This document shows, piece by piece, positions 8,563-20,500 of a stretch of DNA of 64,000 nt. A program made the translations under genes and the position numbers. The notes under the pieces are model-generated. The model was not told the DNA's origin. It saw only the letters and a program-made list of their open reading frames with translations, and did no database searches. The stretch's first letter is position 1. Each line of letters starts with the position of its first letter. The stretch is taken from contig CADAGX010000001.1 of assembly GCA_902787575.1 (NCBI GenBank), positions 1 to 64,000 of the forward strand, written 5' to 3'. The stretch is from an uncultured Bacteroidales bacterium. Lineage in GTDB: Bacteria > Bacteroidota > Bacteroidia > Bacteroidales > Bacteroidaceae.

Positions 8563-11500
8563 TTACTTCACGGCTATCTTTGTCTGGTTCACCAGATATA
8601 CGCCGGCTGCCACGTGTGTCTCCACGACTTCGCCGGGCTGGATGGTGAAGGAGTTGATGACGCTACCGCCCACATTGACGATGCGCACCGTGGTTTCCTC
8701 GTTGAGGCCAGACTTGACGATGATACGAGAATGCTTAGACGTAATCTTCAGTTCGCCATCCAGGCTGTCGTCGGGTTCCGACGGACCTTCGTCGTTGCCA
8801 AGCGAGCCACGTACCTGATTGAAAGCAATGGAGCGTGCTCCACGGAACTCCTTGACGCCGCCGGGCGCTTTGGTGAAGTATGGACGGAAGGGCACACCGG
8901 CCGTAGCGGCAGCAGTCACCTCGTAGCTGCTACCCTCGGCGTTGAGCATATAGGCACCGGCATCCACATCCTTCGTCATGTAGTTGGGCGTGAATACGTA
9001 GCCGTCTGCTGTAACCTTGCCTGCAGCAGTTTCGTCATCGCTGACAGCAATGCTTGCGGCGATGGGCGAAGCGAAGGTGATGACCTGCTTACCCAGCTGG
9101 TCAATTTCGTCGGCAGAGTTGGCAGCCTGCCAGCCACCACTGAGGTCGAACTCGTAATACGTCGTGCCGGGGAAGCCGATGATGTATGGCTTGGCAGCGG
9201 CGGCGTAAGCGTAGTCCTCGTAGGTGCGAGCCGCAGCGTAGTATTGCTGCTGGTAGAGGTCGCCGTTCTTGTCCGGACGTGCTGCAGAGGATTTTCTGTA
9301 GTAGTAATCCCAGAGGAACGTGTTGGTGTACGACTTATCCGTCAGGCTGGCGGGGAATCCGCTGGGTGCACTGGTAGGATAGCCGAAGTTGGCCTCGAAG
9401 ATGTCGTTGTCTGTCGAGGACACTGCACCACCCTCTTTGAACTCGCGGAGCCAGTATTCGTGACCCAGCTTGGTGTCCGTACCGTTCTTGCTCTTCTGGA
9501 AGGCGTCGTCGGTCTCGTAGAAGTGCGTGATTTCGCCCTTCTGGTTGGTGCTGACGAGTTCGGCAGAGAACGGCAGGCTGATGCCTTCCCATCCCTTGCG
9601 GCGATCTACATACGTATCGGGGCGACGCTGATACCACATACGGTGTCCACTGGCGATGGAGTAAGCAATCGGTGCATTGAAGTCCTGCTTATCCACCAGG
9701 AAGTGGTCGCGGTCGGCGGGAGAAGAGAAGCTGTCGGTTCCGGTCTTCACCACGGCGTGTCCGTGGATTATCTGATTCTCTTCGTCCTGAGCAGCCACGC
9801 TGCGATAGGTGGCATTGGTCACCTGCGAAGCAAAGTCATACTCTTGCAGATAGTCGAGCACCACGTCGTTGGTCTTGCTGTCGGCCGCATTGGGCTGACC
9901 GTCGATGGCCGCGGGCGTATAGACGAGCCAGTTCTTGGTAATTCCTTCGTTGCGGATTGCCGTGAGTCCGTCGTTGTCGAGCATCGGCGGGAAGAAGAGT
10001 CCGTCGGCTTGCAGGCCCTGCTTGTAGCCACCTGCCAAGTCACCGTTGGAGCCGGTGAAGTCGACGGCGGTCATGTTGTGGTGAACGAGCGTGTTCGCGT
10101 CGTTCTTCTTGTGATCCGCGAAGATGGCAAATGGGTTGTAGTATGCCATATTCATCGACTTGCTCTGGAAGTAAGCCGGAGCACGATATACACGGTTGCT
10201 CCGCGTTCCGTCGGGCTGCAGACGATCGCCATCCTTAGTAATATTGGATGGGAAGTCCTGATGCGAACGACCATCTACGTAACCATACGTCAGGTGCTGT
10301 CCGAAGAACAGGTAGTCGTCGGGCCAGAGCGGACTGTAATAGGAGCTCTGGTTGTCCATGTCTTCCACCAGACGGATGTTGTCGGACGTCGGAACCGAAC
10401 CGCCGGCGAACGTGAAGTCTACATTGGAGTAGCGCTTGGAGACGTATTCGTAGTCGAAGGCATTGGTCACTGCATAGGCCTCGTCCTTCACCTTGGGCTT
10501 GCCAGTGCCGTCGAGGTCGCGGGTGTCGAGATACTTGTAAGCGTAGCCCGTGGCATCGTTGTGGTCGTAGAAGCGCTTCTGGAGGTAGAAGCCGTTGAGG
10601 TCGTAGGTCACCTCGCCATTGTAGAACGACTGCATAGGCTTCTCGGTGGCCACTCCGTGCGTGGCGTCGGGCGTGAAGCTGTAACCGTTCTCGGTGGGAT
10701 AGTAGCTGTTTACTACCTGCACGAGCTTGCCGTCGTATTTGCCGTCCTCCATGGTGGTGTTTCGTGCCGGGGTGTTGAAGAGCGGCTTGACGTCTGCGGC
10801 AGGTGTGCCTGTGGTGTTGATCCAGCAGTTCTCCAAGTAGCCCGTACCGGTTTCCACAATACCGGCGCCGCTGAACGTACCCGTTACGCCGAGGTTATAA
10901 ACCTCGCCGCAGAGGCTCTGGAAGAGCGAGTTGTTCAGGCCGCTGATGGTGTAGCCGTCGCCGTGCACCGTGCCCTCGAAGCACTGTGTGAACTTGCCCG
11001 TAGTGCCATCTTGCGTGGTGGAGCCAATCGGAGTCCAGTTGGTGTACTTCTTCGGCGCGAGGTTGTCGCGGAGAATGAACTCGAGGTTCTTGGTGGCACC
11101 AATCTGGTCGCCATTCAGACGGCTGTGGCCATCGAGTTCGCCACCGCTAACGGGAGCCAACGGTTCTCCGTGTTCGTCCTCGTACGGGAGCACCGACAGG
11201 TCGAAGAGGTCTTTCAGCATATCCAGCTCGCTCTTTTCTGAGTTGGCATCGATGATGTTGCGGTTGTCGAGATAAATCTTCGGGCCGCGGCCATGCTTCT
11301 GAGCGTCTTTGTGGTCGATGAACATGTGGTTCTCCTTGTCGGCCATCACTTCGGCAATGTCGTGATAGTTGCCGATGGTGAAGGGCACGTAGTTGGAGTA
11401 CGTCTTGCCGAGGTAGGTCTTGGTGTAGTAGGCAATCTGGTAGTCGTCCTGATACCAATATACTCGGGTGTTGTTGTTGACGAACGGCGTGCCGTTGCGG

Positions 11501-14500
11501 TGCTGTGCGGCATCCTCCTTGTTGGCGAATACTTCCCATCCACTGCTCAGGATTTCGAATGCACCGGTGGTCACCTCGGGCACCTTCATACCGACGGTGG
11601 AACCCGGCAGCACGGTGTTGGGCTTCGTGAGCTGTCCAATCTGCGGCACACCGCTCTTGAACGTGAGGTGGATGTTCACGATGTGACGCTCGCTGATGGG
11701 ATAGATGTTGGTACCCGACTCGTCGCTTTCCTCGTATTCGTAGAGGTAGATGACAGTGATAATCTTCTCCTTGCTGAGGTCGTAGATGTCACTCTCGCGA
11801 GATACATAAAGCGTCGAGGTCTCCGTCGGGATGTTACCGATGATGGAGAAAACCAGATGGCCGTTTTCGACCGTCTTGTTCACCAAATCACCGTAAGTAC
11901 CGGCATCAATGACGATACCCTGCGGCACATCCTGACCGACATTATATGTCTGAGAAGTCGGTGTCTTAATGCCGGCAGTCGTCACAGCATGTCCCTCGCC
12001 ACGTGCTCCGATGGTATACGGATCGCGGCAGTAGTAGTAATTCACGGTCGTGTAAATCTTACTGAAGCCACGGTCGTCAGTAGTGGGATGGCCTTCTGCG
12101 TCCAAGTAAGGATCATCCGTTTCTGAACCAGCCTTTCCGGCAGGGAACGTCAGCACATCGACTTTCGGTTGCTGCTGAACGGGATCCAATGCTTCGTACT
12201 GCGCCTTGGTAATCACTTCACCCACAGTGTAAGGCAAGTCTCCGCGGATGAACGACTGATTGACGACATAATATTCACCCGGCGATGTAACGGCAATGGG
12301 CGCGTAGTGATACTTCTCGTTAGGTATCTTCTCGTACGCCTCGCGCGACAGCGTGTCGTTGGGGTGAATGGTTACCTCGCGGTTGCTGGCATCGTGATAG
12401 CTCATATCACTCGAACCACTATAGACAGCCTGATAGTCGATAGACGTGGTGGGTGAATAGAGCGCCGGATTGAGTGGCGTACAGCCTGCATACTGCGCCG
12501 ATGCCGTACCGGCTTCGACAGCCGACTGTGTGCTGCCCGGAGCGTAACCATCGTACTGAGGCTTATAGCCGTAATCGCCGCCATAGGTCGGGTCGACCAG
12601 CACGTCGAACGCATCGTAGTTGTAGCGGAAGTTGGCACGGTCTTCGGCCGACATGGAGTTCCACGTGTCGAGAGCCTCGTATGCCGTGTTGGGATGATAG
12701 AGCTTGCCGCCATAGTTACCTTCCTTCGTACAATAGTATGCACCGGCCACGTATGAACTGTTGTCGACGTAGAAGTCATCCACCTCGGCTGTCGTCCAAT
12801 CGGTGTGAGCGGCCTGAATCTGATCCTTGATGGCCTGCTCCGACATGATATCGCCGGCATAGAGATAATCCTGATCTGTCAGCTGCAGCGTACTGGTGAT
12901 GATCTTGGCCGGAACAACATTGACATTTTCCTTGATGGCCGTACCCCAGTCGGATGTGTATTCCGATTGAACAATGGCCACGCCTGCATTGATGGTTCCG
13001 TTGTCGAGGTGAATAGCCTGCGTGGTTACCCATGCCTGCTCGAATGTAGCTTGTTCACCCTTCGAGGCCAATGCGGAAGCCGGAAGTGTCTGATAGGTAT
13101 CGTAAACCGTATTGTTGATGACGTCGTTCTTCTGGTAATACTTCTGTCCATAAACGGCAGCTTCAGAGCCAATCATGTGATAGGTCGGGGCTGGCGTATA
13201 GTCGGTCGTCGTGATGGACGTGCCGTCTGCCTTCTCGCCCTTGTTGTATTCATGCTTGCTCACCTTGTCGCCTAAGACTGAGGTCTTGGTGTAGTAGTCG
13301 TCCCACACAATCGGGTTGTCGATGTCGAAGGTCAGGGCATAACCTGTGTCGTGGCTGAGGTTGTTGCTCGAACGCAGGAAGAAGGTGGCGTCCTTGTCCG
13401 GATCGACGTAATACTCTTGGTTGTCCGCATCGTATGCCTTGGCAGTCTGTGCCCACAGGGTGGCAGCCTCGGTAGGCAATACGGTATATCCCTTGTCGTA
13501 CTCGGTGTTGCCAATCATACACTTCTCGACGATGGTGTACGTCTCCTGCACGAACTTGGCTTGCTGCGGCTCGGTCAGTGTACTCCAATCCCAATAAGTG
13601 ATAGGCTCGTTGAGTGCATAGTGCTTACCGTTAATCTCGAGCGTCTCGTCGGCACCTTGGCTGCCCAGTTTGTTTCCATTCTTATCGAGGTAAGCGTAGT
13701 AGTTGGGCTGCACCTCGCGCAGCGTGAGTCGGCCATGAGCGCCAGCCATGATGGAGAGCGGTATGCTGACTGTCTCGCTGTAGGACGTGGCCGAACCGGT
13801 GTAAGCCGAAATATGCTGGTCGTAAACGTAGATGCTACCCTTGATGTACCAATAGTGAGCAGGAGATGCATCCGAGCCCTTGTATTTGTTGTGCGTGGGG
13901 AAGCAGTCGTCGACAATCTGCTTGGTGTTGTGCACGAAGTTACCCGACGTCTCGATATCCACTTTCGTTGCGTCGGAGGTATCGTAAGTAAAGCGACGGA
14001 AAGTACGCATCCGGATATTGTAGGGATTCAGCGTCACCTTGTCCCAAACGGGAAGGCCTTCCGAATTGCCCTCTCCATGGTGATGAGCCACACCATGCTC
14101 GTTTTTGGCATAGACATATCCGCCACCGAGACCTTGCTTCACATTGATAAGGTCGAGCTCGATGACACCCGTCACGTAGCCCCACTCGGTATCGGTGGAG
14201 CCAGCCGTAGGCTCGTTGATCATCTCGAGATACACACCCGAAGCCAAGGCCACCTTATTCCAACTGGTGGCGTTGTTGCGATATCGGTCGTCCGGCTTGC
14301 TGGCTTTCCAATCATAATATGTCGTAGTACCATCGGCTTGCAAAGAGGCGTTTGTGGTGTTGGTGGTTCGCACATTGTGGAAGTAGTTGTCGCTCGTCAG
14401 GTTGCCGAGGTAGTTCACAATACTATAGATACCGAAGTAGTTGCCGTGCGAGGCATCTTCGGCGGGTTCGTTGTCTATGATAGACTCCATCTTGTTCAGC

Positions 14501-17500
14501 GAGATTTCCGACACGCGGTTTACGGTATACTCCGTGAAGTCTGCAACTTCCGGCACGCGGTCGCGGGCGCCCTGCAGCACGAGGCGGCTGGCAGGGTCGG
14601 GAGTGTGAGTCGTGGGATCTATCATGTTGGTTCCCTCAAAGACTTTATCAAAATCGCTGAATTTAAGCGACGCTCCCACTTCGTATTGATGTCCGTTCTT
14701 GTCGGTACAAGCCTGAATACACTCGTACTCCAACTCGAAGTAAGCACGTTCGCGGTCCGTCAGGCCGTCGTATTCATCTTTCGAAATAACCTGCGACATG
14801 CCGTAGAAGTCGGTTCCGTAGTTGCTGATGTGCAGCTCGCGGAAACCATCGACGAAGGTGAGGTTTCCATCGCCATAAAGACCACCGGTATGCTCGGTGC
14901 CGACGGTGATGAGGTCGCGGTGATAGACGTCGCGCAACGAAGCCGTCACGTTGCCATAGATGGTGTTGGTATTGACAAAGATCTGGTCGCTACCGGTCGA
15001 TACGTTACCGCCGGCAAAGACTGCGTTGCGGATGAGTACACCAGACAAGTCTAACTTGGCCCATTGGGCTGCATCATTATTCTTGTTCAACAGCAGGTTC
15101 AGGTACTCGTAGGGGACATACTCGCCTTCGCTGAAGGATACGGTGCCTCCCTTCTTGGTGGGTTTTCCGTCCGTCAGAACGACATTGCCTTTGGCGTCTG
15201 TGACCAAAGCGGGCAAAGTGATGGTTTGTCCGGGCAGCACCATACAATAGGGTGCCACCTCGACGGAGCAGTCCGTCGTCATACCGTTGGCCATGGCTGC
15301 CGCATCGCTGGCCGCGGGAGTCATGTCTTGGGCATAATACCGGTAGTAGAATCCACCGCCATCTACGGGCAGGCCGTTAGTGGTCGAGAGGGCCGAGCCA
15401 CGAGTGCCCAGGCGCTTGCCGTGTCCGCTATAAACGAAACCGATGTCACCGCCGCCGAAGACGTTGCCGTAGCCCTGCGCAAGACTCGCTTCCGTGCCGA
15501 TGGTACCACCATAGATGTGGACATCTGTCTCGCCGAAGACAAAGCCCTTGGACTCCAAGTCCATCAAAGCAATAATCTCGGGTTGGTCTTTATACAGCTC
15601 TGTGCCGTCGCCGCCCCAGTTGTCGTAACCGCGACCGCCGCCGAAGACGTTACGGTTGATTTGGCCGCCATAAACATAGACGTGGGTCTGGCCGGGTTTG
15701 AAGATGTAGGCATTGTGATTGATAATGGGCGCAGAAGCCATCGTCTTGACGGTGCCACGACCGATGGGGCCAATCTCGCCGCCGCCATAGACGCTGCCGC
15801 GGACATTACCTTTGTACATATATACATAGGAATCCTCGGTGTAGCTGTTGGCAACGTAGCCGCCGCCGAATACATTACCGGAATTGAGCAGTCCGTTCTT
15901 TCGTCTCTCGGGGTCGGGGTTTGTGGGGTCGTCGAGTTCCTCTACGTAATCTGCAGCATTGAAGGTCGTTGGGTCAGAGCCTTCGTAGCGATAGCCGATG
16001 TAACCGTTGTTGACGCTCACATGAGCCGTACCATAAATGGCACCACCTTCGCCGCCACCATAAGCATTGCGCTCCACACAAGGAATACCGTTGAGGAGGT
16101 TGGTACCAGTGAGGTTGCCGACAATCACATTCGTCAGGCCATCGACATCGTCGTCGCTCGCCGCGAGTGTGGCGCCCTCATGCTTGCCGACGTCGCCCTT
16201 CCAACCGCCACCATAGACGTTGCGGAGACGACCGCCTCTGACATAGGCATTGGAGCAAGCGCGGAACTCGGTCTCTGCAGCGGGATACATGCACATGACA
16301 GGACCGCTCTCTCCGGCGGCGTACATATCCTTATCTACGCGTCCGCCCAAGAGGCTAATATAGGTGTCGCCGCTGACCACAGCCTGCGGGCCATAGCCGC
16401 CGCCATAGCAGTAGCCTGTCACCTCGGCACCGGTGTGTATGTTTACGTTGGTGTTATATTTCTCCTTGCCATTGCCGCGGTCCTTGACGATGCCGGCTTC
16501 TATGTCATTGGCCAGCGCGCTCCACGGAGCCAGCGGATTGAGGTGGAAATTGACGGTGTGGCCGTCGCCCGTATAATAATCGCCGAGCGAGAGATCGAGA
16601 GCCGTCGAAGCTGCCGCTTGTTCGGCTGCCCAGGCAACCATAGACGGCTCGTTGAGCACGCGACCGTTGCTGCCGCCACCATAGAGTTTAAAGACCAAAG
16701 CGTGGTCGTTGAGATTGACGTTGGTATAATGCGCCCAGCTGTCGGTACCATAACCAGCGCCATAGACGTAGCCCTGTCTGGTCAGGTCATCTGGATTAGA
16801 ATAAACCGGGGCATTAATCTCCACGTTAGTGAAGAGGGTGCGACGTGCATTGTTGTTGCCACCGAAGATACCCCAAGTGACAAATGCATTCTCACTGTTG
16901 TAGTTGACGTGCGACTCATAGACGTCGCAGGGGTAACGGTTGTCCACACCATAGGCACCACCGAAGAGGTTGGTGGCAACGACGGTGGAACCTGCAGGCA
17001 CATTGACCACGGAACGACGGGTGACGCCTTCCTCGTAGCTGCCACCATAGACGTTCTTGATTTTTCCGCGGAAGAGGTCGATGACGGCGGACTTGGAGTC
17101 GAGGCCGTCGTAATAAGCGCTCAGCCCTGCAGCATCGAGGGCTGCAATCTGTGCCTCGGTCTTATTTGCCACAAGAGCATCCATGCCCACGCCACTGAAG
17201 GCGCCGGCACCGAAGACCTCAAGGTTGGTGAACTGCTGAATTGTCTGTGGGATGTCGATGAGAATGTAGCTGCGTTCCTGCATCACGTCGCGATCGAACA
17301 CATAGTGGCGGCCCTGGCCGGCACCGAAAATCCGTGCAACGGAGTTGGCAGAAGTGCTGATGGGCTTGAAGTTCACAAAAGCATTGCCCAGACGCGGCTT
17401 GGTGAAGCCTTCCTTGTTGGAACCATCGGCATTACAATATTCGCGATACTTGGGGTCGGTGTAGTCGTAGTCGCCATAAGCGCCGCCGAAGATGTTAACG

Positions 17501-20500
17501 ATACGGCCTTGTGTATATTCGATGTATGCGCCGGCGCTCAGCACGTCGGGGTTGGGATTCGATGTGCCATCGTAGCGATGTACCTTCGTAATGTCCTGCC
17601 CGTTGGTATCCCTCACATGCGAGGTAAAATCATAAGCACCGAAGATGCGTCCGCCAAGGTCGTTGCCGCCATAGATATGGTCGGTCACGTAGGGGAAACC
17701 GGTGATGATAGTACCGTTCTTGGCATAGCCCTTGCCCACAAACGTCTCGGTATGGCCGAGAATGTCGGCGTTACAGGAGCCGGCAAACGTATTGAACAGA
17801 CGGACGTTGCCCAAGTTGATGCGGGTGTTGCCGGCAATGGGAGCCTGGAAACTGCCGCCATAGACAAAGATAGTCTCGGCTACCTTACTGGTGGCAGAAC
17901 CCGTGGCACCGGTGGTGTCGTTCAGGTTGATGTAGGTGCTGAAGCGCGGATCGTAGAAATAGTGACGGTCGTTGAACTCATAGTCGCTGGACTGTACGGT
18001 AGCGAGCGACGTTCCGGCAAAGTCTTCGCGCGACTGGCCGATGACTCCCTCTTGTCCGCCGCCGAAGATCTGGAAGACGAAACCTTTCTTCAGGTTCACC
18101 GTGGTGCTACCCCAGACCTCTGAATCCTTACCGAAGCCGGCACCAAAGACGTTGAGCGCCATACCCAGCGGGTCCATACCTTGCTCGTCGAGGATGACAC
18201 CGGAGTTGCGCTTCGTAATGGTGTATTCGTCGTTGGCATAAAGCTCGAAATTCTCCTTTGTGACGACGTCGAACACTTTCTCTGATTCGAGGAGGTCGTC
18301 GAGAATGTTGATGACGACATTACCGTTCATACGGCCCGACACGTAGCAGCCACCATAGATATTACCGCCACGAAGTCGGCGGTCGAAGTCGTGACTGTCT
18401 GCTGCATTATCGCGGCTGATGGTCTTGCTTCCGCTCAGCGCCGGTGCATCCTCATCTTCGCCATCTACGTTGCAGAAGGTGTTCCACTCCAAGCCTTTCG
18501 ACGGATCGGTGGGGTCGACCCAACGCTTGGGCTCAACCCTCATACCACGGAGGTTCAGAATCAGGCAGTCTTTGATACTGCCGTCTTGGTTCTTCATACC
18601 CATCGGCCCTTGTTCTTCGGCAGAACCAATCATGCCGCCAAAATAGGCTGCGTTGTACTGCGTAGAATCAATATTGGCGTTGTTGCAACCGCCCACGAAC
18701 TTATCGTAGATGATGACCTTACGGTTGAAGTCTATCGTATTAGTGCCTTCCCAGGTCATGCTACCTCGGTTGCCACCACAGTAGAACGAGCCAAACTGCG
18801 AGGAGTAGTCCACATAATCGACTTCGTCTTCATTGGCTATCAGGTCGAACACAACGCGCGGCTTCAAAGACATGGCACAACCGTCCATATATTTGGCAAA
18901 AGTGGATGGGTCGAGCAGATTCATCTGGCTGAAATCGGTGGTGGCATCGCCCGAATCAAGGGTTGCACCCGTGGCGGTGTTCTGGTAACCCTTGTAACGA
19001 TGGAGGATATCTTCGGTAACCATGTTTTCACCGTTATTGCCGAGGTACATCTTATCCACAATCACGTGTGAACCGATTTTCAGCTCCAATAATGGGTCTG
19101 GGTCGCCTGGCTGCCAGCCGCCCTTCCGCTTCAGCGTCGCACTGTTGCCGCCCAGATACACGGAACCCTTGATAATGGTTGGATTCGTTGCGGTGCCCAT
19201 CACACGGATGGAAACCTGTTCGGCGTTGGGACGGAAGATGTTCAGCGCCTCGACGGATTCGTATCCCGAGGTGAAATCGAAAGACGAATTGCCGCTGTAT
19301 GTCCTCTCCTTGTCTCTGATCTCATTTATATTGTAGTAGTAGTCCTTGTAGGTATTCAAGGCTCCCAGCGAAGCGTTGTCGGTGTAAGAATACGAGCCGT
19401 TGCCACCGCCATAGACGTCGCCGTACACTGTGGCATAGATACCCACGGCGTCGCCACCGAAGACGCGACCGGAAATGTCGTTACCACCATAGACATTGAC
19501 GATATGTCCTCCTCGCACAAGGGTACGTGCCGAGAGACCTTCGGGGAAATAATAGTGGTTGAAGCGCGGGTCGTCGGCAGGCAACGTAATGCTGGTGGGA
19601 GTATTGCCTGCGGCATTCTTCGGGTCGACGTCGGCACGACGGCAACCGCCATAGACATTGTAAATATACAGACCGGCATCTTTCTCTGCTACAGTGCCCA
19701 ACGGGTCAATTTCCAGCAGCAAGCCAAACTCGCTGGTCATGTTGCCTTCGTTTCCGCCGGAATAAAGGTCACGGATGCGGCCGCGCTGGATGTTCCAAAC
19801 GGGCATGATGGACATCGGAGCCTTGTTGTTGCCACCGAACACACGGGCAAAGTTATAGTCGAAGCTGGAGTAGTTGCCTTGGAACGTGCTCATATCCAGA
19901 ATTCGGGTCAAATCGCGGAACTCGTCCTCCATATGCTCGGAATCCAACAGATGAGACAGTCCAAGACTCGTGTTGTTGATACAGATTGTGGTGTTCTCTG
20001 TCACCGTTACGTTGTTACCGCCGCCATAGACGTGGGCCAGTTCGCCTCCGAGCAACTCCAGATACGTTTTGGTAAGCTCGGGCTTCGTGAATGGGTCGTT
20101 GCTCTCTGCAATAATATCGCCAGTGCTCTTGTCGACGACCTTGTAATTGGTGCTGGTGATGTCGTGGCCTTCGCCGTCCTGACCGATAACATCGCCCGGA
20201 TTGACGTAATTGTAGTCACCGTTGCCGCCACCAAAGATGGTACCGATGATGATACGGTTGTCCTTGGTCTCGGCCGATGTGCTCTTGCTGGTGCGGACAA
20301 AGGTAGTCCACGAGTCATTGACGTCGCTCTTGCCGGCAGTGGTGCCCACCTCCGTCAGTTCTGTGGGAAGTGCAGCCGTGGTCGTAGCATTGGCATCTAC
20401 GTTCTTACCCACGACACCAGCAATGTCGTTTCCTCCATAGACGGTCTTGATAAGTATCTCGCCCGCAGCTGAACTTTCGTGGTCGACGTGCACAAACGTC

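Noticed and set aside
8536-11241. A 900-codon open frame on the plus strand, opposite the 4075-aa gene
   Set aside because: Its composition (rich in V, R, G, E, H) is that of an antisense frame of a codon-biased gene; it has no signal, domain or promoter, while the opposite strand has a clear secreted protein with conserved tail.
15064-18123. A 1000-codon open frame on the plus strand in the GGN-repeat region
   Set aside because: It mirrors the GGN repeats of the minus-strand gene (many V-A-A-T-I-D type phrases) and is explained by the repeat codons lacking antisense stops.
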